DNA from: Methylobacter sp.
GTDB lineage: Bacteria > Pseudomonadota > Gammaproteobacteria > Methylococcales > Methylomonadaceae
Reading direction: 5' to 3'
Length of the DNA stretch: 64,000 nt
Assembly (NCBI GenBank): GCA_030699385.1
Contig: JAUYMY010000063.1
Span: 1 to 64,000 of the forward strand
Shown here: positions 52,484-61,419 of the stretch, piece after piece
Layout of the letters: the number at the start of each line of letters is the position of its first letter
Position numbering within the stretch: the first letter of the stretch is position 1
Translations under genes and position numbers: made by a program
The notes under the pieces: model-generated
What the model saw: the letters and a program-made list of their open reading frames with translations, nothing else
Told to the model about the DNA's origin: nothing
Databases searched by the model: none

Positions 52484-53242
52484 TCAATCAGCAAAAGCCA
52501 GGCTTTGAAACAACTGGGTATTTTTCGGGATTAGCGCGTAATCGCATAAGGCCATAAACGCCGCGTCAGTGTTGCTGTCGCCGGCGCCAAAAGTCAAGAT
52601 TTCGGGATGCTGCTGCCGGTAGCGGTCGAGCAAATAACGCACCGCGCTTTCTTTGTTGATGATTTTCGGCAATAAAGCCAGATTGTTCCCGTTCAAATGC
52701 CAATACAAACTGCCGTCGAGCACATAAGGATGCTGCCTAATCAACTCATCCAGCACTATTTTCAAGGTCGCTTCGCTGCCGTCGCTGTGTTTGATTACGC
52801 CGTACCAAAGCGTACCAAAATCATCGACCAGACGGGGTTTAAAACCCGGATTACGCGCTGCATAACGCTCAACATCGGCCCAGACTTCGAGCAGTTTTTG
52901 ATGATACATCGGCAAGGTTTGCATGATGTTATCTTGCCAAACGGGGTCGACTTTGCGCTGTTTGTCCAAAATCACCGCGCCGTGGTTCAACACCACCTCT
53001 TCCTGAAACGGCAAATTGACGCGCTCAAAAGCATGTACATCGCGCGCGGTCACCGGCACGATTTTGAAACCTTTGGATAACCAATGCCACAACCATTGCT
53101 GCTTTTGTGTGGCAAAAGAATTGGCCGAACCGTCGGGTAAAAAAGCACGCACTTGCAGACCGTGGTCATTAACGCCGGGCGCACATTTTCTTAAAGTTTG
53201 GAACAGCGTGTCATCAAGGTCTAAAAAAATGTAGCTTTGCAT
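52484..53242 (-). CDS. HAD-family hydrolase
   Basis: IFLDLDDTLFQT, ILTFGAGDSNTDAAFM; start revised from 53335. Confidence 0.87.
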   Translation of the reverse strand: MQSYIFLDLDDTLFQTLRKCAPGVNDHGLQVRAFLPDGSANSFATQKQQWLWHWLSKGFKIVPVTARDVHAFERVNLPFQEEVVLNHGAVILDKQRKVDPVWQDNIMQTLPMYHQKLLEVWADVERYAARNPGFKPRLVDDFGTLWYGVIKHSDGSEATLKIVLDELIRQHPYVLDGSLYWHLNGNNLALLPKIINKESAVRYLLDRYRQQHPEILTFGAGDSNTDAAFMALCDYALIPKNTQLFQSLAFAD

Positions 53243-54416
53243 GGTTGGGTAGTTCAGGGTGAAGTTCAAATCTGGCGCTAATGGCGTGCCAGGCGTGCAG
53301 TCGGTCATTGAGTGCGGCGCACAACGGGGTTTCATGACACAGAATAATATGCCCGTAAGCGTCGGGGTTCAGGTTATAAATAAAATTGGGAATGCCGTCG
53401 TCATAGTTGTCTTCAAAGCGGCACACTGAACCAATAGCCCCACCCTGATGAATCGGCGAACGCGTGGTGCTTTGCACTTTGACCTTGAAACCGGCGGCTT
53501 CTAATGCGCGACCCAGCAAATAAGCCGGGGCGTTGCATTCGCCAGTGCCCAAGACCAGCACAGGGCGGTCATCGCGGCTCAAGCCGTTCAAACATAACTG
53601 CTCGATCACATCGTTGTCCAAACTGATCGGCGCGGTTAAACCCAAGCGCCCCGGCCACGCCAGCAGCGCTTTTTTACAGTCGCCATTGCCCGAAACATTG
53701 ACGGTGATGCTGTCGATGGCGGCATTTTGTCTGTCCTCAAAACGCAATAAACCTTGGCGAAAACAAACCCATTCAACCGCCACACCGGCTTGATTTTCCA
53801 ACGCGGCGCGGTCATCAGGATGGGCAAAATTGACCAGACTGACGATAAACACTTTTTGCAAACCGGGATTCACCTTTTGATAAGCTTTAATCAAGCGTAA
53901 AAAAGTCAGCCCGGTACTGATTTCATCATCGATTAACACCAGCGTTTTAGCGCTTAAAAACTGGGCGCGATAGTCTGGATGTTCAGGATAATACAAGAAA
54001 AAATCAGTGGCATGACTATGCGCTTCTTCAAATCCCAGCCGTTCAATGCCGTCCAAATGATAGCGCGTGGTCTGCATAAACAGGGCTTGCTCAGCGCCTT
54101 CGCGGCAAGCCGCCTCAAACACGCCGTAACCCAGGCCGGTTGCGGTTTCTGCCATGCCAATCCACAGCGAACCGGCCTCCACGCCGCGCGCCAGAGCCAT
54201 TCTTGCCAGCGCACGATACGACCAGCTCATCAGTTTTGGCGACACCGGATAATGCTTACCCAGCACCTTGCTGACCAACAAAAACTTGCGCTTGCTGCTA
54301 ACCCGTGCAGCAAAGCCCAGCAAGCGGTTCAATGGAATATGGCCGGGTTGCAAATCAAGCTGCAGCGTTCCGGTATCTAATTTTACCGTGACTGTTTTTG
54401 GCGTATTTAAACTCAA
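53214..54416 (-). CDS. PRTase_2 phosphoribosyltransferase with C-terminal TRSP domain
   Basis: TLVLIDDEISTGLTFL (PRPP-binding-like), STTRSPIHQGGAI (TRSP signature), GTGECNAPAYLLG. Confidence 0.85.
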   Translation of the reverse strand: MSLNTPKTVTVKLDTGTLQLDLQPGHIPLNRLLGFAARVSSKRKFLLVSKVLGKHYPVSPKLMSWSYRALARMALARGVEAGSLWIGMAETATGLGYGVFEAACREGAEQALFMQTTRYHLDGIERLGFEEAHSHATDFFLYYPEHPDYRAQFLSAKTLVLIDDEISTGLTFLRLIKAYQKVNPGLQKVFIVSLVNFAHPDDRAALENQAGVAVEWVCFRQGLLRFEDRQNAAIDSITVNVSGNGDCKKALLAWPGRLGLTAPISLDNDVIEQLCLNGLSRDDRPVLVLGTGECNAPAYLLGRALEAAGFKVKVQSTTRSPIHQGGAIGSVCRFEDNYDDGIPNFIYNLNPDAYGHIILCHETPLCAALNDRLHAWHAISARFELHPELPNHAKLHFFRP

Positions 54417-55237
54417 GTGCGTGTCCCCATGCTGCCTTGCGCATGACTCAAATTGGCGATGCTGTTAGCTAATTTCATTTTGTCGTACACGCCTTGGGTT
54501 GGCGCTATCCACACCATGCCGGGGCCGGTAAAAGTCTGCAATAAACCTTCGCCGCTGGTCACCGATTGGAACAAGGTTTTACCCGATTTTTCGGCCTGAA
54601 AACTGACGCTGGCGGTTCTGACAAAGGCAAAATTACCATCAACCGACAATTTTTCCCCGGCCGCCAGTTCATAAGTCAGCAATTCGGCAATCGGCACCGG
54701 CGAATTAAGCACCACTACGCCCGAGCCTTTGACCTGGGTTTGAAAAAAACCTTCACCGCCAAACAAGGCGCTGGAAACATTTTGCTGCATTTTTGCGCTC
54801 ACCTCCAAACCGGCGGAAGCACAATGAAAGGCACCTTTATCAAAAATCAGCGCATCATTATCAATATTGAACAACAAATAATGGCCGAAACTCGGTTCCA
54901 AATAAATCTCGCCAGTGCCTTTAATGCGCGATTGAAACAAAGTCTCGCCGGTCATAAATTTGCGCATCAAACCTTTGGCAATGCCGCCCTGCACACCCGA
55001 CTCCAGCTGCAAATTGCCTTTCATAAAATACAGCGCGCCCGGTTCGATCAGCAGCTCGCTTCTATCCAGCTTTACCCGCAGCATTTTTAAACGGATATCG
55101 GCCTGATTAGCAAAAAACACTTTTTCGGCGACCTCCAAATCATCGGAGCCTTTCAGTGATTTATACTGCACCACCTCCAGCACCGCGCCCGGTATCGTTT
55201 CGCTTTCCACCACATCAAAAGAATCGATGTCACTCAT
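54413..55237 (-). CDS. AIM24 family protein (TIGR00266-like)
   Basis: Beta-rich repeats, ETLFQSRIKGTGEIYLEPSFGHYLLFNI; ATGA overlap with the PRTase gene. Confidence 0.82.
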   Translation of the reverse strand: MSDIDSFDVVESETIPGAVLEVVQYKSLKGSDDLEVAEKVFFANQADIRLKMLRVKLDRSELLIEPGALYFMKGNLQLESGVQGGIAKGLMRKFMTGETLFQSRIKGTGEIYLEPSFGHYLLFNIDNDALIFDKGAFHCASAGLEVSAKMQQNVSSALFGGEGFFQTQVKGSGVVVLNSPVPIAELLTYELAAGEKLSVDGNFAFVRTASVSFQAEKSGKTLFQSVTSGEGLLQTFTGPGMVWIAPTQGVYDKMKLANSIANLSHAQGSMGTRT

Positions 55238-55350
55238 AATTTATTACTCTTTGTTGTTAATTTATGTCGCTTTAAAACAAGCTCAATTGCCCTAATTATT
55301 GCACGCCAAGCAAACCCTCCCCCTTTTTCAAAGAGGAGAACTGAACGCTA

Positions 55351-55518
55351 CAGAGTCCACGCTTATCACGAAAGCCACGAAAAAAAATCAGTAAAAATAA
55401 TAGCTTTGCTTATTTTCGTATCGCCTGGAGATGCCTACTTTTGGCTTTTCGTGCTTTTCGTACTTTTCGTGTTTTTCGTGGACAATTGCTTGGGCTGTTT
55501 TTTTAGGAAATCGCCTTA
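55351..55518. repeat. MITE-like element, family A copy 5 (degenerate)
   Basis: GAGTCCACGCTTATCACGAAAGCCACGAAA...TTTTTCGTGGACAATTGCTTGGGCTGTTTTTTTAGGAAATCGCCTTA. Confidence 0.7.
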
Positions 55519-55713
55519 CAAACATTGCAAATTTTCTTCGCTAACAATTCGAGAGCCAACAACTGCAATACCGCTATTATTCAATAGTTGCGAATTATCC
55601 GCACCAAATAAAAAAGGCAGCACTTCGAACGTTTCGGATAATCAGCATACGCTTGTTAATACCCAGCTTGTTAATACCCATATTCCTGAACCTTGCCATT
55701 GCCAATGAGTTGT
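55516..55713 (-). pseudogene. Decayed DprA-like (SLOG/Rossmann) fragment
   Basis: Minus strand reads SGIWVLTS-WVLTS (15-bp tandem duplication), then AYADYPKRSK, then VLPFLFGADNSQLLNNSGIAVVGSRIVSEENLQCL* across frame changes. Confidence 0.6.
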
Positions 55714-55716
55714 CAA

Positions 55717-56154
55717 TTACACCCGCAACGGCGTCACCTTGCCTGTCATGCGGTAATTCTTATAATCTTCAACCACTTGAGCATGATCGAAGGCTAACAC
55801 AGCGGGCAGATTGTCAAAGGTAAAAAGTCCGAAATTCTTGGCATCATCGGCGGCGCGTGGCATACCGCTGGCTTCTGCAATATAAACGGCGGTGACAGTA
55901 TGATTGCGGCTATCGCGTTCGGGGTTGGAATAAATGCCCAGTAATACTTTCAGCGTCACATCAAGACAGGTTTCTTCCAGGGCTTCACGAATGGCGGCTT
56001 GCTCAACGGTTTCGCCAATATCGACAAAACCGCCCGGCACCGCCCAGCCATAAGGTGGATAAGCGCGTTCAATCAAGACAAAAGGACGCTCAGGTTGGTC
56101 AATCAATTCAATTAAAATATCAGCGGCCAGCAAAGGTGTAACGGGCTTGGTCAT
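55717..56154 (-). CDS. NUDIX hydrolase
   Basis: GGFVDIGETVEQAAIREALEETCLDV Nudix box. Confidence 0.93.
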   Translation of the reverse strand: MTKPVTPLLAADILIELIDQPERPFVLIERAYPPYGWAVPGGFVDIGETVEQAAIREALEETCLDVTLKVLLGIYSNPERDSRNHTVTAVYIAEASGMPRAADDAKNFGLFTFDNLPAVLAFDHAQVVEDYKNYRMTGKVTPLRV

Positions 56155-56363
56155 GTTAGCTCCTGGAAATGAGGTGGCAAGGAAAAAAGGCAGCGTATCA
56201 TAACTACGGGCGACATCAGAAAGCTCAAATCGAATTCAAGAAACTTGCAATCGCCTCAACTACAGAATGCTTTACCAATGGCAGCTGTTTTGAGAACATA
56301 AGCGATGACGAGATGGCGCTGATAAAACAGCCTCATTATCGCCCGTAAAAAAACACGCAACTT

Positions 56364-56399
56364 TACGTATTTTTGAGCAGGCTATGGCAAAAATACGTA
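56364..56399 (+). promoter_or_regulatory. Perfect palindrome TACGTATTTTTG-N12-CAAAAATACGTA upstream of ppdK
   Basis: 12-bp arms, 61 bp before the ppdK ATG. Confidence 0.6.
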
Positions 56400-56460
56400 T
56401 GAAAACCAGCATTGCGTATCGGGGATGTTCCTCGATATTTTTCTAGGTAACGGAGCAACT

Positions 56461-59208
56461 ATGACATCTCACTACATATATTCATTTCATGAAGGCGACG
56501 GTAAAAACAAGGTTTTACTAGGCGGCAAAGGCGCTAATCTTTGTGAAATGACACAAATAGGTTTAAACGTACCGCCAGGCTTTGTCATCAGTACAGAAGC
56601 CTGTCTCACTTATTTAGAACATAAACAACTGCCCGACCGTTTGCTCGATGACGTAAAAAAACAAATCCAAGTCATTGAACAAGAAACCGGCAAACAATTC
56701 GGCGGCGCGAGCAATCCGTTATTAGTTTCCGTGCGCTCCGGTTCGGCAATTTCCATGCCCGGCATGATGGACACCATTTTAAATTTGGGTTTAAACCAGG
56801 TGACCTTGCAAGGCTTGATTGAACAAACCCAGGACCCGCGCTTTGCTTACGATGCCTATCGGCGCTTTATACAATTATTCGGCAAGGTGGCTTTAGGCAT
56901 TGCCGATGAAAAATTCGATGTGCATTTTGCCGAGATCAAGCAACAAGCCGGCATTAAGGCCGACGTGGCTTTAGACGCCGATCATCTTAAAAAAATCAGC
57001 GAATTGTTCCTGACCGTGGTTAAAGAAGAAACCGGGCGTCCTTTCCCCGAAGATGTTTATGAACAACTGGAAATTTCCATCAAAGCGGTGTTTGATTCCT
57101 GGATGGGCAAACGCGCAGTGGATTATCGCCGTGAGTTTCGCATTACCCCGCAAATGGCTAACGGCACCGCTGTCAATGTGGTGATGATGGTGTTTGGCAA
57201 TATGGGTAACGATTGCGCCACCGGCGTTGGTTTTTCCCGCAATCCCGGCACCGGCGCCAATGAAATGTACGGCGAATATCTGGTCAATGCGCAAGGCGAA
57301 GATGTGGTCGCCGGCATCCGCACGCCCAAACCGGTCAGCGAATTGGCGATCGAAATGCCCGATTTATATCGCCAATTGGTTGAATTGCGCAACAAACTGG
57401 AAGCGCATTATCATGAAGTCCAGGATTACGAATACACCATCGAACGCGGCGTATTGTATTGTTTGCAAACCCGCTCCGGTAAAATGAATGCCACAGCGAT
57501 GGTCAGAACCTCGGTGGAAATGGTGAATGAAGGCCTGATCAGCAAAGAGCGCGGCTTATTGCGCATTGATCCGGAAATACTCGAACAGCTCCTGCATCCG
57601 CAATTGGATCCCAAACATAACATTCCGCCTATCGCCCAAGGCTTACCGGCCTCGCCGGGCGCGGCCTGCGGCAAATGCGTGTTCGATGCCGATACTGCCG
57701 AACTGATGGGCCATGCCGGGGAAAAAGTGATTTTGTTGCGAGAAGAAACCAAGCCTGAAGATATTCACGGTTTTTTTGCCGCCCAGGGCATCGTCACCAG
57801 CCGAGGCGGCAAAACATCACACGCGGCGGTCGTCGCGCGCGGCATGGGCAAAGCCTGCGTGGCCGGTGCTGAAGACATTAAAGTCGATGTCGCCTCGCGC
57901 ACCGCACAGGTCGGCGATCTACGCATTCAGGAAGGCAATGTCATCACCATTGACGGCTCTAGCGGCAAAATCTATTTAGGCGCCATTGCCACCATCACCC
58001 CCAACGTGTCCAAAGAGCTGCAAACCTTGTTAAGTTGGGCCGATGAATTTGCCAGTCTGAAAGTGTACGCCAATGTCGACACCCCGGAAACCGCACGTCT
58101 TGCCGCCAATTACGGCGCCAGCGGCATCGGTTTGTGCCGCACCGAACGCATGTTTAATGCCAAAGAGCGCTTACCCTTAGTCATTGATATGATTTTGGCC
58201 GACGATAAGGACAGCCGCCAAGCTGCCCTGGAAAAACTGTCGCCGATTCAGCGCGACGACTTCGTGCAGCTATTTACCGCGATGGCGCCTCATGCGGTCA
58301 CCGTGCGTTTGCTCGACCCGCCTATGCACGAATTTTTGCCCAGCGAACATCAGCTGGAAGAAGAAATCAGCGCCCTGCAACATTACGAAAGCATTATCAA
58401 AGGCCAGCGCGTGACCCTGGAAACGCTCAGCGGCGATTTGACCTTACCGGCACCGTTTAATCAACTGACCGAAGAAATCATCGGCAAAGCCATGGCGAAA
58501 AAACGCCTGATGCTGAAAAAAGTGCGCGATTTGTACGAAGTCAACCCGATGCTCGGCCATCGCGGCGTGCGTTTGGGCATGACCTACCCTGAAATTTACA
58601 AAATGCAGATACGTTCGATTCTGGAAGCGGCCGCCATTTGCGAAAGCAAAGGCTTGCCGGTATTGCCGGAAATCATGGTGCCGCAAGTGATTACCTTGCA
58701 GGAGTTGAAAAAGGTCAAAGAATACGCGCTGGAAATGCAAACCTTGGTGGAAAGCCAGTATCAACGCCCGGTTAATTACAAATTCGGCACCATGATTGAA
58801 ACCGTAAGGGCCTGCACCCGCGCCGGACAATTGGCCGAAGTTGCCGAATTTTTCTCCTTTGGCACCAACGATTTAACGCAGGCGACCTTCTCATTTTCGC
58901 GCGAAGATGCGGAAAATAAATTTTTACCGCTGTACAACGAATTGAATTTGCTCAATGACAATCCTTTTGAAGTCCTGGACGTAAAAGGCGTCGGCCAGCT
59001 CATGAAAATGACCGTAGAACAAGGTCGGCAAACGCGCCCCGCCATTAAAATCGGCATTTGCGGCGAACAAGGCGGCCATCCGCAATCGATTCGATTTTGC
59101 CATCACATCAAGCTCGATTATGTATCCTGCTCGGCACCGCGCATCCCGATTGCGAGGCTGGCAGCGGCTCATGCCAAACTGCTTGAAGACAGCTACAACC
59201 CGGCTTAA
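56461..59208 (+). CDS. ppdK: Pyruvate, phosphate dikinase
   Basis: GGKGANLCEMTQIGLNVPPGF, GIVTSRGGKTSHAAVVARGMGK; start revised from 56425. Confidence 0.97.
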   Translation: MTSHYIYSFHEGDGKNKVLLGGKGANLCEMTQIGLNVPPGFVISTEACLTYLEHKQLPDRLLDDVKKQIQVIEQETGKQFGGASNPLLVSVRSGSAISMPGMMDTILNLGLNQVTLQGLIEQTQDPRFAYDAYRRFIQLFGKVALGIADEKFDVHFAEIKQQAGIKADVALDADHLKKISELFLTVVKEETGRPFPEDVYEQLEISIKAVFDSWMGKRAVDYRREFRITPQMANGTAVNVVMMVFGNMGNDCATGVGFSRNPGTGANEMYGEYLVNAQGEDVVAGIRTPKPVSELAIEMPDLYRQLVELRNKLEAHYHEVQDYEYTIERGVLYCLQTRSGKMNATAMVRTSVEMVNEGLISKERGLLRIDPEILEQLLHPQLDPKHNIPPIAQGLPASPGAACGKCVFDADTAELMGHAGEKVILLREETKPEDIHGFFAAQGIVTSRGGKTSHAAVVARGMGKACVAGAEDIKVDVASRTAQVGDLRIQEGNVITIDGSSGKIYLGAIATITPNVSKELQTLLSWADEFASLKVYANVDTPETARLAANYGASGIGLCRTERMFNAKERLPLVIDMILADDKDSRQAALEKLSPIQRDDFVQLFTAMAPHAVTVRLLDPPMHEFLPSEHQLEEEISALQHYESIIKGQRVTLETLSGDLTLPAPFNQLTEEIIGKAMAKKRLMLKKVRDLYEVNPMLGHRGVRLGMTYPEIYKMQIRSILEAAAICESKGLPVLPEIMVPQVITLQELKKVKEYALEMQTLVESQYQRPVNYKFGTMIETVRACTRAGQLAEVAEFFSFGTNDLTQATFSFSREDAENKFLPLYNELNLLNDNPFEVLDVKGVGQLMKMTVEQGRQTRPAIKIGICGEQGGHPQSIRFCHHIKLDYVSCSAPRIPIARLAAAHAKLLEDSYNPA

Positions 59209-59214
59209 TGCAAA

Positions 59215-59245
59215 ACGGCGCTTGGTCTGCAAGGTCAAGCGCCGT
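59215..59245 (+). terminator. ACGGCGCTTG-N11-CAAGCGCCGT hairpin after ppdK
   Basis: 10-bp perfect GC-rich stem just after the stop codon; no clear U-tract. Confidence 0.55.
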
Positions 59246-59398
59246 AATAGCGGGTGAAAGTTGGAAATAGAAGATTTAATAGGGGCTAGAAACGCGCATG
59301 AAATAACTGAGAACTGTTAAAATAAAAACCAATGATGGTGAGCAAAATGAGTTTTTTATGATTAATGCTCGTTATTTAAGCGCAACCAGGAGAGATAA

Positions 59399-61255
59399 AT
59401 GAAGAAGTATTTGTTTAACATTTTCATCTTCGGCATCATTATTGCCGGAGCTTATTTAATCTATGACCGCGTCAAAACCACGCCGCCTATGGTCGATTCG
59501 CTGGCCTATTCCGACTTTATCAACAAGGTAAAACGGGGACAAGTTGAGCGCGTTGAAGTGTCCGGCCAACAAATTGGCGTGCGCACTTCCGACGGGCAAA
59601 ATTTTCAAACCTTTAACCCCGGCGACGGCCATTTAATCGACGATCTGCTGACAGCAGGCGTGCAAATAAGAACGATACCGCCCGAACAGGAATCCTTGCC
59701 GATGCGGATGTTTATCTCCTGGTTTCCGATGCTGCTCATGATTTTGGTGCTGATCTTTTTCATGCGCCGGACACAAGGCGGCATGGGTAGCGGCGGCTTT
59801 GGCAAAAGCAAGGCCAAAATGCTTGAAGAAGACAAAATGACCGTGACTTTTAGCGATGTCGCCGGCTGCGAAGAAGCCAAAGAAGATGTCGCTGAACTGG
59901 TTGATTTTCTTAAAGATCCGCAAAAATTTCAAAAACTGGGCGGACAAATTCCGCGCGGCATTTTAATGGTAGGCCCTCCTGGAACCGGTAAGACCCTGAT
60001 TGCACGAGCGATTGCTGGTGAAGCCGGAGTTAAGTTTTTCACCATTTCAGGTTCGGATTTTGTCGAAATGTTTGTCGGTGTCGGCGCCTCCCGAGTGCGC
60101 GACATGTTTGCCCAAGCCAAAGAACACGCGCCCTGCATTATCTTTATCGACGAAATCGATGCGGTCGGCCGTCAACGCGGCGGGCCCGGCATGGGCGGCG
60201 GTAATGACGAACGCGAACAAACGCTGAATCAGTTGTTGGTAGAAATGGACGGTTTTAACGGCAACGAAGGCGTTATCGTCATCGCCGCCACCAACCGCGC
60301 CGACGTGCTCGACAAAGCCTTGCTCAGACCGGGCCGTTTCGATCGCCAAGTCAACGTCGGCCTGCCCGATGTACGCGGCCGCGAACAAATCCTGGCTGTG
60401 CATATCAAAAAAGTGCCGGCTGCCGCCGATGTCGAATTGAAATACATCGCCCGTGGCACACCCGGCTTTTCCGGCGCCGATCTGGCCAACATCGTCAACG
60501 AAGCCGCGCTGTTCGCCGCCCGCTCCAACAAGCAGGAAGTCAGCATGGGCGACCTTGAAAAAGCCAAGGACAAAATTCTGATGGGCGCAGAGCGGCACAC
60601 TATGGTGATGACCGAAGAAGACAAATTGTTGACCGCCTACCATGAAGCGGGACATTGCATCGTCGGGCAATCATCGCCTGACCATGACGCAGTTTACAAG
60701 GTCAGCATCATGCCACGCGGCCGCGCCTTGGGCATCACCATGTTCTTGCCCGACCGCGACCAATACAGCGCCAGCAAACGCAAACTGGAAAGCCAGATAG
60801 CCAGCCTGTTCGGCGGCCGGATTGCAGAACTGATGATTTACGGCGGCGATAGGGTCACTACCGGCGCCTCGAATGATATTGAACGCGCCACCGAACTGGC
60901 GCGCAACATGGTCACACGCTGGGGATTTTCCGAAAAGCTCGGCCCACTGGTTTATGGCGAAGAAGGCGGTCAGGCGTTTATGGGACATCCTGGTGTTCAG
61001 GGCAGCTCCGTATCGAGCAATGTCGCCCAGCTGATTGATGAGGAAATACGCGCGGTAATAGACAGCAACTATCAACGCGCCGAAACCATTTTGAAAGAAA
61101 ATATCGATATTCTGCACAAAATGGCCGATGCGCTGATGAAATGGGAAACCATAGATCGCTTGCAGATTGAAGATTTAATGGCTGGTAAAAATCCCCGTCC
61201 GCCTGCGGAATACGATGATTTGACCAGCAGCAAAACCTTGGAGCCTAGCCACTAA
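59399..61255 (+). CDS. ftsH: ATP-dependent zinc metalloprotease FtsH
   Basis: [28 protein letters not shown] zinc motif. Confidence 0.97.
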   Translation: MKKYLFNIFIFGIIIAGAYLIYDRVKTTPPMVDSLAYSDFINKVKRGQVERVEVSGQQIGVRTSDGQNFQTFNPGDGHLIDDLLTAGVQIRTIPPEQESLPMRMFISWFPMLLMILVLIFFMRRTQGGMGSGGFGKSKAKMLEEDKMTVTFSDVAGCEEAKEDVAELVDFLKDPQKFQKLGGQIPRGILMVGPPGTGKTLIARAIAGEAGVKFFTISGSDFVEMFVGVGASRVRDMFAQAKEHAPCIIFIDEIDAVGRQRGGPGMGGGNDEREQTLNQLLVEMDGFNGNEGVIVIAATNRADVLDKALLRPGRFDRQVNVGLPDVRGREQILAVHIKKVPAAADVELKYIARGTPGFSGADLANIVNEAALFAARSNKQEVSMGDLEKAKDKILMGAERHTMVMTEEDKLLTAYHEAGHCIVGQSSPDHDAVYKVSIMPRGRALGITMFLPDRDQYSASKRKLESQIASLFGGRIAELMIYGGDRVTTGASNDIERATELARNMVTRWGFSEKLGPLVYGEEGGQAFMGHPGVQGSSVSSNVAQLIDEEIRAVIDSNYQRAETILKENIDILHKMADALMKWETIDRLQIEDLMAGKNPRPPAEYDDLTSSKTLEPSH

Positions 61256-61290
61256 GTTATCAGGCTTACTGCTAACTTCTCATCAATAAA

Positions 61291-61344
61291 TTATCACCAC
61301 GAAGAGCGCTTAGTTTTATTCTTCTTGCCCTTCGTGGTGAATAA
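61291..61344. repeat. Palindromic repeat family D copy 3
   Basis: TTATCACCACGAAG...CTTCGTGGTGAATAA. Confidence 0.75.
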
Positions 61345-61419
61345 ATACCTAACGATAACAAATGCTTTATCATTAGCGCCTTAAAAATTAAAAGCCGCTA
61401 TGGCTACCTAATAAAAATA

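Noticed and set aside
55406-55708. 100-aa plus-strand ORF
   Set aside because: Overlaps repeat copy 5 and is antisense to the DprA-like remnant.
60047-60670. 207-aa minus-strand ORF opposite ftsH
   Set aside because: Antisense to conserved ftsH, no supporting motifs.
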